In this document: positions 37,058 through 45,923 of the stretch, piece by piece | How the letters are laid out: the number at the start of each line of letters is the position of its first letter | How positions within the stretch are numbered: the stretch's first letter is position 1 | Assembly: GCA_018883725.1 (NCBI GenBank) | Contig: JAHLFN010000016.1 | Location: 27,861 to 91,860 of the forward strand | Reading direction: 5' to 3' | Source: Candidatus Fusobacterium pullicola | Lineage (GTDB): Bacteria; Fusobacteriota; Fusobacteriia; Fusobacteriales; Fusobacteriaceae | DNA: 64,000 bases | Program-made: the position numbers and the translations under genes | The notes under the pieces: model-generated | The model's input: the letters and a program-made list of their open reading frames with translations, nothing else | What the model was told of the DNA's origin: nothing | The model's database searches: none

Positions 37058-37498
37058 ATGGTTTTAGCAGGAAATAAAAAAGCCTACTTCGATTATTTTA
37101 TAGAGGATAAATTTGAAGCAGGAATAGAATTAGTAGGAAGTGAAGTTAAATCAGCTAAAGCTGGAAAAGTAAGTATAAAAGAATCTTTTATTAGAATAAT
37201 AAATGGAGAAGTTTTTATAATGGGAATGTCTATTGTTCCTTGGAGTTTTGGAAGTGTTTATAATCCAGAGGAAAGAAGGGTTAGAAAATTATTACTACAT
37301 AAAAAAGAGATAAAAAAATTACATGAAAAAGTTACTCAAAAGGGATATACAATAGTTCCATTGGATGTTCACCTTTCTAAAGGTTATGTGAAACTTTCTA
37401 TTGCACTAGCTAGAGGTAAGAAAACTTATGATAAGAGAGAAACTATTGCTAAGAGAGATGTTCAAAGAGATATCCAAAGAATGACAAAAATTAGATAG
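37058..37498 (+). CDS. smpB: SsrA-binding protein SmpB
   Basis: The 146-residue tmRNA partner is recognised by NKKAYFDYFIEDKFEAGIELVGSEVKSAKAGKVSIKES-type motifs and the basic C-terminal tail KKTYDKRETIAKRDVQRDIQR. ATG 37058 with GGAGG eight bases upstream is the start; an in-frame TTG (37046) is itself part of the ribosome site. It lies just upstream of ssrA, its RNA partner. Confidence 0.96.
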   Translation: MVLAGNKKAYFDYFIEDKFEAGIELVGSEVKSAKAGKVSIKESFIRIINGEVFIMGMSIVPWSFGSVYNPEERRVRKLLLHKKEIKKLHEKVTQKGYTIVPLDVHLSKGYVKLSIALARGKKTYDKRETIAKRDVQRDIQRMTKIR

Positions 37499-37544
37499 AA
37501 ATTTTTTTCAAAATATGATATACTAATGTGTACAATTGAATAAT

Positions 37545-37895
37545 GGGGATGCAAAGGTTTCGACGGGGTTATGAGGTTATAGGTAGCATGCCAGGGTGAC
37601 CGCTGTGAGAGGTCAACTCATCGTTTAGATGGAAATAGAAATTACGCTTTAGCTGCTTAATTAGTCAGCTCACCTTTGAACTCTCTCTTCTGTAGGAGAG
37701 CTCTAACAAGGTGTTACCAATATACAGATTACCTTTAGTGATTTCTCTAAGCTTAAAGGGACATTTTAGAGGATAGCTTCAGTCAGCCCTGTCTGTGGGA
37801 GTGGCTGTTGCGAAATCTAATAGCAGACTAAGCATTGTAGAAGCCTATAGCGCTGATAATTTCGGACACGGGTTCGATTCCCGTCATCTCCACCA
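37545..37895 (+). ncRNA. ssrA: tmRNA
   Basis: The 351-base transfer-messenger RNA has 5' GGGGATG pairing with 3' CATCTCC-ACCA, a T-arm GGTTCGATTCC, and an internal tag frame GGA...TAA at 37631-37660 encoding GNRNYALAA. A TATACT -10 element lies at 37519-37524. The mature 3' end coincides with the left attachment site of the 24-kb element; the terminator now lies at 61,887, so transcription of ssrA runs antisense into the recombinase gene. Confidence 0.96.
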
Positions 37896-39373
37896 ACCTT
37901 AGCAGGTGTCAAACCTGGAAAAATTCTAAGTTCTAAGGCTATTGAGTCACGATGAACGACAATTTTTTTTACAAAAGTTTGGATTAAAATTTTAAGTAAA
38001 TTTTCATCTTTAGAATCTAGGTTCTTACCTAATTCAATAAGATGATTTTTTATTTTTTGTTTATCCATAAATTTAGGGGCATCTGTATATTTAAATCTTT
38101 CTTCTTTTAAGTTTAATATTTCCATATCAATCTCTCCTTTTTTATTTCTATACTCATAATCTGAAATAGTTCCGTCTAATGTTAAATCTAATAATTTTTC
38201 AGCTTTTATTTTCAATTTTTCTAAGCTCTTATCTATTTTAATTAACTCTTTGTTAGAACGTTTAAAAGTATCTTGAACATAATCATATACTTTATCTGTA
38301 ATTATTTCTATTTGTGAAGTAGAGAAAATATTTTCTTTTAATGTTGTTATTACTAAATCTTCTAATACCTCACGTCTAATGGGTGTATTTTTACAATCAT
38401 TGACCTTATCTTTTCGATTTCTACATTGATAACCATATGAAACAGTTTTATTTCTATTGACTGATCTATATCCTCCAGAATAACTTCCTCCACATTCTCC
38501 ACATTCACATAATCCAGTTAAAAGGTAAGGAGTTAATGCAGTTGAACGACCAGAACTACTTCTAACTTTCTTTTGTAACATTATTTGGACTTTTTCAAAA
38601 TCTTCTTTGGATATAATAGCTGGTATTCCATTTTCTATTTTTATCTCTTTACCTGTAAGTTTTCCTTTCTTATCTTTCTTTCCAAAAATAAAGTTTCCAA
38701 TATATTTTTCATTATATAGGGTATCTCTAATACTTATCTTTTTAAAAGGTTTCCCTAACTTATTTTTAAATCCTAAAGAGTTTAATTCATCTGCTATGTA
38801 GGCATACCCTCTTCCTTCAAGATACATTTTAAATATCAATCTTACAGCTTTGGCTTCTTCCTCATTTATTGTATAAGTCCTATCTTCTGTTAAATCATAT
38901 CCAAGTGGTGGTATTCCCCCATTATGTACACACTTTAAAGCATTTTCTTTTTGTCCTTTTCTAACTTCTCTAGCTAGATTAAGGGAATAGTACTCATTCA
39001 TTCCAGTTAATACCGATTTTAAAATTACAGCCTCTGGTGAATCATTTAATTGCTCTAAAACAGATATAAGTTTTACTCTATTTTCATTTAGCTTTTTTTC
39101 ATTAATAGCATGGTCATATCTATTTCTTGCAAATCTATCAAACTTATGTACTATTACATAATTAAATTCCTTATTCTTGGAATCTTCTATCATTTTTAAG
39201 AACTCTTCCCTATCATCAATAGAAGTTCCAGATATAGCTTCATCTTTATATATTTTAATTAGGGTGTACCCTTCTTTTCTGCAATATTCCTCTATTGCTC
39301 TTACTTGAGCATCTATACTCTCTGTCCTTTGATTATCTGAACTAAATCTACAATATGCTACTGCTTTCTTCAT
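37817..39373 (-). CDS. Large serine recombinase (integrase) of the element
   Basis: The 518-residue protein has a resolvase catalytic domain (about 1-145) with nucleophile Ser11 in YCRFSSDNQ and R/D motifs in KFDRFARN. A recombinase domain follows (about 160-265), then a zinc ribbon with Cys pairs (about 290-335: CECGECGG) and a coiled-coil C-terminus. It catalyses integration and excision. The last 25 residues (from GGDDGNRTRV) are read from the antisense of the tmRNA 3' end, so this C-terminus exists only in the integrated state. GGAGG lies before the ATG. Confidence 0.93.
   Translation of the reverse strand: MKKAVAYCRFSSDNQRTESIDAQVRAIEEYCRKEGYTLIKIYKDEAISGTSIDDREEFLKMIEDSKNKEFNYVIVHKFDRFARNRYDHAINEKKLNENRVKLISVLEQLNDSPEAVILKSVLTGMNEYYSLNLAREVRKGQKENALKCVHNGGIPPLGYDLTEDRTYTINEEEAKAVRLIFKMYLEGRGYAYIADELNSLGFKNKLGKPFKKISIRDTLYNEKYIGNFIFGKKDKKGKLTGKEIKIENGIPAIISKEDFEKVQIMLQKKVRSSSGRSTALTPYLLTGLCECGECGGSYSGGYRSVNRNKTVSYGYQCRNRKDKVNDCKNTPIRREVLEDLVITTLKENIFSTSQIEIITDKVYDYVQDTFKRSNKELIKIDKSLEKLKIKAEKLLDLTLDGTISDYEYRNKKGEIDMEILNLKEERFKYTDAPKFMDKQKIKNHLIELGKNLDSKDENLLKILIQTFVKKIVVHRDSIALELRIFPGLTPAKVGGDDGNRTRVRNYQRYRLLQCLVCY
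37884..37896. repeat. attL, 13-bp direct repeat at ssrA 3' end
   Basis: TCATCTCCACCAA spans the tmRNA acceptor end. The same 13 bases recur at 61863-61875. Confidence 0.85.
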
Positions 39374-39414
39374 ATTTTACCTCCATAATTTTTACAATTT
39401 TATTATTTTAAATT

Positions 39415-39440
39415 TGAGAGAGGAAAGTTTCCCTCTCTCA
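39415..39440. other. Hairpin between small gene and recombinase
   Basis: GAGAGAGG and CCTCTCTC arms form a perfect stem around AAAGTTTC. No T-run follows on either strand, so this may be an mRNA processing or regulatory hairpin. Confidence 0.5.
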
Positions 39441-39450
39441 CTCCAAGTAT

Positions 39451-39585
39451 TTACATCCCAAATAAATCTTTGACTAATCTAGATATCAAAGTATTGCTAT
39501 CTATTTCCTCTTCTTGAATACTTATATATACTTCTTTCTTGATTATCATTTTTTTCTTAACCTCTTCTATTTTTTTAAGTTTCAT
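39451..39585 (-). CDS. Small 44-residue protein upstream of recombinase
   Basis: ATG 39585 has GGAGG upstream at good spacing and opens a 44-codon frame (MKLKKIEEVKKKMIIKKEVY...) ending DLFGM. It is highly charged. It lies between the BrxL-like gene and the recombinase on the same strand, so it could be an excision or regulatory factor; no family recognised. Confidence 0.6.
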   Translation of the reverse strand: MKLKKIEEVKKKMIIKKEVYISIQEEEIDSNTLISRLVKDLFGM

Positions 39586-39633
39586 AATTTTATACCTCCA
39601 TTACATGATTTCATTATTATGATATATAATTAA

Positions 39634-41349
39634 TCAAAAATTAATTAGAGAATAACTTTTTATAATATTATATTGTCCAGATTTCTCTATATTTCCAGTT
39701 AAATAATTAAACATAAGATTACTCTTTTCAAAGTTATTTGTAATATTCAAAGAATGTCTTAATTCTCCAATTCCCATTTCTTCAAATTGATAATTCATTT
39801 GTTTTAAATAATTTATCTCTAATTTATTTATTTCTATTCCCACTGTATCAAGTGGAATTTTTCTTATTGCAGTTCCCTCATTTATAAATATTCTATGAGG
39901 AGTATATACATAGCTACCCTCTAAATTAAAATAAACATTTTTAATGTTATAAGGATAAAAACTGATATTTCCTAATTCTCTCTTTTCTATTATCGCTATT
40001 TGGTTATTTACTGTTTGACGAGTTTGAATAGCAATTACTACTAGAAAGTTTAATATTTTTTGAGAAAGATTATTATTTTCTATATACACTTCAGGATATA
40101 AAATTTTTAATAGTCCTTCTAAAGTTTTAAAAATAGCATTCTCTTCTCTAGAACTATTAAAAGATAAAGGTAAATCAAACTTTTTTAAGAGTTCAGAAAT
40201 ATTAATTTCTTTTTCTCTTAGTACTGGTAAAACATTTTTAAATATATCTATAAACTTCTCATCCTTACCATTTTTATTTAACATCAAAGAATCAAAAGTA
40301 CGACAACCATAAGATGGAAGTAAACTGTCAATTCTACTTAAAAATGCTGTACTATCCTCATTTTTATCAATTATAGTATTAGAAAATATATTAATTCTAT
40401 CTTTAAATATTCTATTAAAATCAACAATAATTTTGGGATTTCCTAATAAAATAATTGAGTTACTAGATTTTTTATTACCTTTTCCAGCTTGAATAGTTCC
40501 TTCGTTTTTATCCCCGTTTTTATAAACTTGGACTGAAGTTATTACTTCTGGATCATTCACCTTTCCTATTTCATCAATTATATAAGCTATATCTTCAGAG
40601 AAAAAATCACCTTCTTTTCCATTCCGTCCATCTATAAATGCAGTACTCCTAGTTACACAATTAGTATATAAGTTAAAATCTAGCATAGAGTATACATGAC
40701 TTTTTCCTATTTCTCTCTTTGAAATATCTACCATTAAATATTTTTTTTCGACTAAAGGAACTAGTCGTAGTAAGAATACTATTTTTTCTATATATAGTAA
40801 ATTATTTGGTTCAAGTCCAAATTTTGAAAGGAGAAAATCTATTCTAGATCTAACTGCTCTATCAGTATTAGAAATCAAATTACTCCAAATATTAAATATG
40901 TCTTGATAAGCATAAATTTTGAGATAATGAACTGTAAAAACATCTAATTCTGGAGTATATCTAATTTCTCCTTCACAGGTATAAGTACCTGTTTTTATAT
41001 TTAGGTAAAACTCTTTTTTTATTTTATCTGGTAGTGGGAGAAATAGGTCTAAATTACTATCTTTAATTTTAAGAGTTATTCCATATTCTTTAGTGTAGGT
41101 ATCAGTATTTATAAAAGCTTCAAAACTATTATTACTAGATACCATTTCATCATCATAACGTAACTTCTTCTCTATGGAAGAAATAAATATTGGAAAGGAA
41201 GGTTTATTTTTAGCTAAATCTACTATTTCATATGGTAGATTCTCCTTTTTTTCTTCTCTTTCCATTAATTTTAAAACTATCTCTTTGAAAGCTTTCCCAT
41301 CCATTTTTTCTATTGTTTCTTTTATTATATTATCAGAAAGTGTTGTCAT
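39634..41349 (-). CDS. BrxL-like AAA+ protein with degenerate Walker A
   Basis: The 571-residue protein follows the motif order of BREX BrxL/TIGR02688 proteins: R-x-R-IDFLLSKFGLEP, then LLRLVPLVEKKYLMVDI, a Walker-A-like SKREIGKSHVY (residues 210-220), a Walker-B-like AYIIDEIGKV (255-264) and the sensor-like SIILLGNP (298-305). The P-loop lacks its first Gly (Ser210 instead). The typical Lon-like catalytic Ser-Lys motif is not visible in the C-terminal half. It follows the 191-residue gene with stop and start adjacent. A role in phage defence is inferred from homology and cargo position. Confidence 0.65.
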   Translation of the reverse strand: MTTLSDNIIKETIEKMDGKAFKEIVLKLMEREEKKENLPYEIVDLAKNKPSFPIFISSIEKKLRYDDEMVSSNNSFEAFINTDTYTKEYGITLKIKDSNLDLFLPLPDKIKKEFYLNIKTGTYTCEGEIRYTPELDVFTVHYLKIYAYQDIFNIWSNLISNTDRAVRSRIDFLLSKFGLEPNNLLYIEKIVFLLRLVPLVEKKYLMVDISKREIGKSHVYSMLDFNLYTNCVTRSTAFIDGRNGKEGDFFSEDIAYIIDEIGKVNDPEVITSVQVYKNGDKNEGTIQAGKGNKKSSNSIILLGNPKIIVDFNRIFKDRINIFSNTIIDKNEDSTAFLSRIDSLLPSYGCRTFDSLMLNKNGKDEKFIDIFKNVLPVLREKEINISELLKKFDLPLSFNSSREENAIFKTLEGLLKILYPEVYIENNNLSQKILNFLVVIAIQTRQTVNNQIAIIEKRELGNISFYPYNIKNVYFNLEGSYVYTPHRIFINEGTAIRKIPLDTVGIEINKLEINYLKQMNYQFEEMGIGELRHSLNITNNFEKSNLMFNYLTGNIEKSGQYNIIKSYSLINF

Positions 41350-41925
41350 TTAATTTTCCTCCTCTTTATTGTATCTATTTTTTTGTGGGAAATCATTTTT
41401 ATTAAGCTTTATCCCATCTTTAGCATTAAATATATTTCTAGTTTTTTCTGCAGTTCCTACGATATCAAATACTTCCCAATAATAAGGTTCTATCTCCTCT
41501 TTTTTTATTGGACAATTTAAGATGGTTTCAAAGATTTTTTTCTTATCTTCATCTGATATGCTCTCAGAAGTATTTTCTTCTATTACATTTTTTAATTTTA
41601 TTTTCCACTGCTCTACTGATATCTGATTTTGTTGATCAGTTTCTTTTTTTGTAAGTAACAAATTCTCCTTAAAAGCTTGAAATTCCTTTTCTGATTGAAT
41701 TTGAATAAAGTTTTCTTCTATATATTTCAATTTGTCTTGCCCTTCTAATATATTTAAACTTTTACTATTAATAATTCCTCTGCCTAAAACAACATAATTA
41801 GAATTTTCTAAAAAAAATGCCAGTTCAGAGGACTTATATACTTTTCCATATAACAATTGCAAACAATTAAAATTATTCAATACTGAACATAGTTTTATTA
41901 ATTTTTCTTTTTCGATTTTTTCCAT
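41350..41925 (-). CDS. Unknown protein paired with BrxL-like ATPase
   Basis: The 191-residue soluble, charged protein has an N-terminal helical part (LNNFNCLQLLYGKVYKSSELA), a central Glu/Gln-rich helix and a Lys/Asn-rich tail. No family recognised. Its stop codon TAA directly abuts the ATG of the BrxL-like gene, whose ribosome site (GAGGAGG) lies inside this gene's last codons, so the two are made together and may form a complex. Confidence 0.6.
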   Translation of the reverse strand: MEKIEKEKLIKLCSVLNNFNCLQLLYGKVYKSSELAFFLENSNYVVLGRGIINSKSLNILEGQDKLKYIEENFIQIQSEKEFQAFKENLLLTKKETDQQNQISVEQWKIKLKNVIEENTSESISDEDKKKIFETILNCPIKKEEIEPYYWEVFDIVGTAEKTRNIFNAKDGIKLNKNDFPQKNRYNKEEEN

Positions 41926-41987
41926 TACTTCCTCCTTATTAATACTTTTATTTCACCAGTAAGTAATTTAATATAAGTTTTTTTGCT

Positions 41988-42015
41988 TTATTGAAAGAAT
42001 AAATTTTGTTATAAT
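41988..42015 (+). promoter_or_regulatory. Candidate promoter for the divergent 588-residue gene
   Basis: TTATTG (41988-41993), a 16-base spacer and a perfect TATAAT (42010-42015) lie in the 162-bp gap between divergent genes. CTAATTAG-type palindromes follow and could be operator sites. Confidence 0.45.
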
Positions 42016-42087
42016 TAGATAATAATTTCCTAATTAGAATTTATTTTTTCTAATCATATTTTACAAGAAATATTTTAAAGGAAGTGA

Positions 42088-43854
42088 ATGTCTTTTTATT
42101 ATTACAAAAAAGGGGTAATTTTAATGAAACGTATTTTTTTTTCTACAAATAATAATAATACATTTGTTAATGGAATAAATGGCAAAATAACAGAATTAAC
42201 ATTAGTGAATTTTAATCTTAAAAGTGTATTTTTTGAAGAAAAAATTATTTTAAAAGAAATAGGAGTTTTAGGAGATGATTTAAATAAAATGGATATAGAA
42301 AATTTATTAAAAGAAATGTATTTAAAAACATATGACTATAACTTTATTAAATTAAAGGCAGAAAAATGTAGTTTAATTTTAAAAGATGGCTTCAAAAATT
42401 TTTTAAAAAATTTTGAAAGTGAATTAATGTCAAATATTCAAAGTGAAAAAATTGAAAATATAGATATAGATAAAGAATATAATAAGGTCATGGGTTATCA
42501 AACCATAACAATAACTAAAGAAGAGCTAGATAAAAATAATTTTAGTAATAATCCTTGGGAATCATCAAATACTTTAACTGATGAAAAAATAAAAGAAATA
42601 TATAACAAAACAAGAAAAGAATTTGAATTTGAATTAGAAAAGCGTAAATATGAAGTTGAATTAGAATTAGAAAAACAAAAAATAGAAAAAATTATTTTAA
42701 AGTCTTTATATTATTTACAAGTTGAATTATTAACTTTGGAAGAATTAGAGGAATTAATTAAAATATATGATGAATATATTACTAAAATAACTAATAGTTT
42801 TATTATAGAATATAGTAATTTATTAGTACGATGTATAATTCACTCAATTTGTATTTTAGAAAAGATATATATAACCAATTTAAGATTAAAAAGTACTATT
42901 AAAAATGAATTTAAAATATTTAGAATTTTGAGTAAACAGTTGAAAGTAGTTCAAATTAAATATGAGGTATTAGAAGAAGAATTAATAAAATGCTTATTAT
43001 TTAAATTAGAAGATGAAAACTATACTTTTAAAAGTATATCTCCAAGTTTTTATTTAACAACTCCACTTAGAATGAGTTGTCTTTCATATGTTCAAACAAT
43101 AATTACTTTAGATGAATTAATAAAAAAAGATAAAAAATTAGATAAAGTTTTAAAAGATTCTTTTACAAGTCAAAAAGAATACAATAAATATTTATCAGGA
43201 GCCAAACTTCTCAATGATTCATCAATAAAAAATTTTTCAGAAGTTTACTTACAATATACCGAAGATACTACTCAATATATTTCTAATTTATATTATATCT
43301 ATTTTAAATACAAAACAAGAGATAGAATAAAAAATAACTATTCTGATAAAGCAATTACTTTTTATGAAAAAATGAATATAGAAGACTATATATATAAAGA
43401 AAAAATATTAAAAAGTATAGAATTAATAAGACATCAAACTATTAAAATAAATATTATTTTGAGTGAAGTTGAGAACTTTACAAGAAATATAGGAAAAGAC
43501 TTTATTATACACTTGAATGAAAAAATGATATTAAAAAATACTCAAAAGCTATCTTTAAATCTTCATACAAATAAAGTTATAGATAGTAAAATTATAAAAG
43601 AGCAATATATTTCTACTTCAAGAGAAACGTTAAGCAAAGAAATTTTAAGAGAGAATAATCATTATTGTTTAGTGAAATTTTTAGAAATAAAAAATGTAGA
43701 AAATATGAACTTTTATATTTTTGAAAGTCAAATTTTATTAGGAGATTTTTTTGCTAATTCCGATATAATATGTACTCATGTTTTTAATTTTATTTTATTA
43801 GAAAATGACTTTAATGTAGTAGGAAAAGTCTCAGCCATTAATTATTTATTTTAA
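42088..43854 (+). CDS. Unknown 588-residue protein, divergent from the BrxL-like pair
   Basis: This very AT-rich gene encodes a mostly helical, soluble protein. A charged coiled coil (about residues 185-215: EFELEKRKYEVELELEKQ) is followed by helical repeats. The N-terminus (MKRIFFSTNNNNTFVNG) resembles a small beta domain. Starts at 42088 (AAGGA site) and 42124 (GGGG site) are both plausible. No known motif or catalytic residues are recognised. Its divergent position and similar base composition suggest it belongs to the same cargo module as the BrxL-like pair. Confidence 0.6.
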   Translation: MSFYYYKKGVILMKRIFFSTNNNNTFVNGINGKITELTLVNFNLKSVFFEEKIILKEIGVLGDDLNKMDIENLLKEMYLKTYDYNFIKLKAEKCSLILKDGFKNFLKNFESELMSNIQSEKIENIDIDKEYNKVMGYQTITITKEELDKNNFSNNPWESSNTLTDEKIKEIYNKTRKEFEFELEKRKYEVELELEKQKIEKIILKSLYYLQVELLTLEELEELIKIYDEYITKITNSFIIEYSNLLVRCIIHSICILEKIYITNLRLKSTIKNEFKIFRILSKQLKVVQIKYEVLEEELIKCLLFKLEDENYTFKSISPSFYLTTPLRMSCLSYVQTIITLDELIKKDKKLDKVLKDSFTSQKEYNKYLSGAKLLNDSSIKNFSEVYLQYTEDTTQYISNLYYIYFKYKTRDRIKNNYSDKAITFYEKMNIEDYIYKEKILKSIELIRHQTIKINIILSEVENFTRNIGKDFIIHLNEKMILKNTQKLSLNLHTNKVIDSKIIKEQYISTSRETLSKEILRENNHYCLVKFLEIKNVENMNFYIFESQILLGDFFANSDIICTHVFNFILLENDFNVVGKVSAINYLF

Positions 43855-43907
43855 AAATAATTATATATTATAGAATGCAACATAATAGTATAGCTATAAA
43901 ACAAATT

Positions 43908-43938
43908 TAAGCCTAGTTCTTATGAGCTAGGTTTTTTA
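43908..43938 (+). terminator. Intrinsic terminator
   Basis: CCTAG and CTAGG arms around a 10-base loop are followed by TTTTTT, downstream of the 588-residue gene. Confidence 0.7.
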
Positions 43939-43960
43939 TATTGCAAAGGAGGAATTAGAT

Positions 43961-44041
43961 ATATTAGGAACAATTGGTGGAATTTTAGTTATAGTAGGGA
44001 CTACTATTAAGGCTATTGATGATTTAACAAATAACAAATAG
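43961..44041 (+). pseudogene. Tiny hydrophobic peptide gene copy with ATA in place of ATG
   Basis: A 26-codon frame (ILGTIGGILVIVGTTIKAID...) matches the peptide gene at 47446-47526 in length, hydrophobic core and C-terminal charged tail. It has a GGAGG site at the right distance, but the start codon position reads ATA. It may be a decayed copy or may use a rare start. Confidence 0.45.
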
Positions 44042-44053
44042 GAGAGTGAAAAT

Positions 44054-44548
44054 ATGAAAGCATATGAGATTAAAAATGCTATGATTGATACCTTGGATAT
44101 CTTTTTAGAAAGTAATCAAGATGAGATGGACAAAACGAACTATGATGATGTGATGGAGTACTTAAGAGAAGAGCTAGAGAGCAAAAGTTCTAATATAGTA
44201 AGATACATTAGAAACTTAGAGCTAGAGAATGTAGTAGCTAAGACTGAAATAGATAGACTAGAGGAACTTAAAAAGAGTAGAGAGAAGAAGATAACTTCAC
44301 TAAAGGGATATATCAAGGGAATCTTACTAGAGCTAGATAAGAAAAAGATTGAAACTGATCTAGGTAATATCAGTCTAAGGAAAACTACGAGTGTAGAAAT
44401 AATAGATATATCTAAGATACCTAAAGAATACTTAGTTATCAAAGAGGAAAAAGCACCATTAAAAACTTTAATAAAGGATAGCTTAAAGAAAAATATAGCA
44501 GTTAGTGGAGCAATCCTTAAGGAGGATTATTCATTATTACTGAAATAA
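44054..44548 (+). CDS. Gp157-like phage/plasmid protein
   Basis: The 164-residue protein matches the siphovirus Gp157 layout. Residues 1-60 are helical. A coiled coil follows (about 60-100: AKTEIDRLEELKKSREKKITSLKGYI), then a short beta domain with ISLRKTTSVEIID, IPKEYLVIKEEK and SGAIL near the end. Gp157 homologues are linked to phage resistance or recombination functions but are poorly characterised. It begins the element backbone operon. Confidence 0.75.
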   Translation: MKAYEIKNAMIDTLDIFLESNQDEMDKTNYDDVMEYLREELESKSSNIVRYIRNLELENVVAKTEIDRLEELKKSREKKITSLKGYIKGILLELDKKKIETDLGNISLRKTTSVEIIDISKIPKEYLVIKEEKAPLKTLIKDSLKKNIAVSGAILKEDYSLLLK

Positions 44549-44627
44549 ATTTGAGGATTTTTAGGGGAAAATAAAAATCTTAATTAAGGATTTCAAAGGA
44601 AAATAGGAATCCTAGGGAAAAATCTTA

Positions 44628-44688
44628 AGGAATTAGGAAAATCTTAGGAATGATGAAAGTAGCATAAATTCTAACTTTCCTAATTCCT
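44628..44688. repeat. 13-bp perfect inverted repeat upstream of ardC
   Basis: AGGAATTAGGAAA (44628-44640) and TTTCCTAATTCCT (44676-44688) are exact inverted copies with a 35-base loop. They lie 73 bases before the ardC start. On single-stranded DNA this could fold into a promoter-like hairpin. Confidence 0.65.
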
Positions 44689-44761
44689 ATCTAGGAAAAA
44701 TATATATAGTTTTGGCAAAAAAGTATAGATTTATACATACTTTAGGAGGGAAAAGTATAAA

Positions 44762-45607
44762 ATGGAAAATAAGAATTTATTGAAAATAATTGAAGGAATA
44801 AAAGAAAATATAAATGATAAGATAAAAGATTTCTTAGAGAACTCACAAGAGCTAAAAGATTTTATAGAATTTAGGAGAAAGAACTTCTATAACTACAGTA
44901 TTAGAAATAACATTTTAATTTATAAGCAAGATAAGACAGCTACTATGGTAGCTAGTTTTAAAAGATGGAAAGAGTTAGGATATAATATTAAGAAAGGAGC
45001 TAAAGCTATTCAAATTCTAGTACCATTAATTAGTAAAAAGATAGTTGATGGGAAAGAAGAGCAACATGTTTATGGATACAGATATGCTAATGTATTTGAT
45101 ATAAAAAATACTATAGCCACAGATAAAGCGGTAGCTATTCCAGAGATTGATACTAGGATGAAACGAGGGGAGAGTAAATATAAAATAACTGAATTATTTA
45201 AAAAATCTAAGGAAATAGTAGAGCAGTATCTTCCAGTTAATATAGTTAAAGAACTTCATGCTAGAGGATGTACTGATGGAAATACTATTAAACTTAGAAA
45301 AGATAAATATGCAGCTATGAGTGGAACTTTAATGCATGAGTTCACTCATTATCTAAATCATTTCAAAGAAGATGTCAAAAGTCAAAATCAAGAAGAAGTA
45401 GAAGCAGAGATAGGAGCCATGTTATATGGTTCCTATTTTAATTTGGATATAAGTGGGAAGTATAAGTACATAGCTTTATGGAAAAGTAAGGATGTAAGAT
45501 TAGATGAAGCATTTGATGTAGCTCTATCATCATTTGAAGAGTTGCTATATGGAAGTATTGATAAAAAAGGATTAATAGATTTAATAGAAGGAAACGAGGA
45601 GGCATAA
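44762..45607 (+). CDS. ArdC-like antirestriction protein
   Basis: The 281-residue protein has the N-terminal ArdC ssDNA-binding domain (NYSIRNNILIYKQDKTATMVASFKRWKELG, KGAKAIQILVP) and a C-terminal zinc metallopeptidase-like domain with HEFTH (about residue 197) and EAEIGAMLYG. Such proteins protect incoming DNA from host restriction when an element enters a cell. Shorter than some ArdC (about 300). GGAGGG lies before the ATG. Confidence 0.85.
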   Translation: MENKNLLKIIEGIKENINDKIKDFLENSQELKDFIEFRRKNFYNYSIRNNILIYKQDKTATMVASFKRWKELGYNIKKGAKAIQILVPLISKKIVDGKEEQHVYGYRYANVFDIKNTIATDKAVAIPEIDTRMKRGESKYKITELFKKSKEIVEQYLPVNIVKELHARGCTDGNTIKLRKDKYAAMSGTLMHEFTHYLNHFKEDVKSQNQEEVEAEIGAMLYGSYFNLDISGKYKYIALWKSKDVRLDEAFDVALSSFEELLYGSIDKKGLIDLIEGNEEA

Positions 45608-45609
45608 TT

Positions 45610-45906
45610 ATGTTAAGTACAAAGAGAGTTATTAAAATATTGGAGAAGTTAATAGCAGAGATGGAAAAAATCAATGTAAGAAAGGTTATAAGTATATCAT
45701 TATCTGAAACTAATAGAAATATTCCAAAAGTTCCAAAAACTGTTATAAAGGAAATGTTAGAAGAAGTAAAGCAAAAGAATAAGACTAATCTATCAATTAT
45801 AGATATTCCAGATGATGATTCAAGATACATATTTCAAGATATTTTAAATGGGAAGCTAGTTGTTAATAATCTAGCTAAAGAAATAATCATAGGAGTAAGA
45901 ATTTAA
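45610..45906 (+). CDS. Unknown 98-residue element protein
   Basis: A good ribosome site (GAGGAGG) precedes the ATG, two bases after ardC stops, so it is in the same operon. It is Lys/Ile-rich with a helical N-terminus and a short beta tail. No family recognised. Confidence 0.6.
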   Translation: MLSTKRVIKILEKLIAEMEKINVRKVISISLSETNRNIPKVPKTVIKEMLEEVKQKNKTNLSIIDIPDDDSRYIFQDILNGKLVVNNLAKEIIIGVRI

Positions 45907-45923
45907 TTAAAAGGAGAGATAGA

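Noticed and set aside
37861..37895. A tRNA gene, suggested by GGTTCGATTCC and terminal CCA
   Set aside because: This is the T-arm and 3' end of tmRNA; the matching 5' acceptor arm is at 37,545.
39634..41349. A complete BREX system
   Set aside because: Only a BrxL-like gene is present; no PglX methylase, PglZ, BrxC or BrxA/B is visible anywhere in the window.
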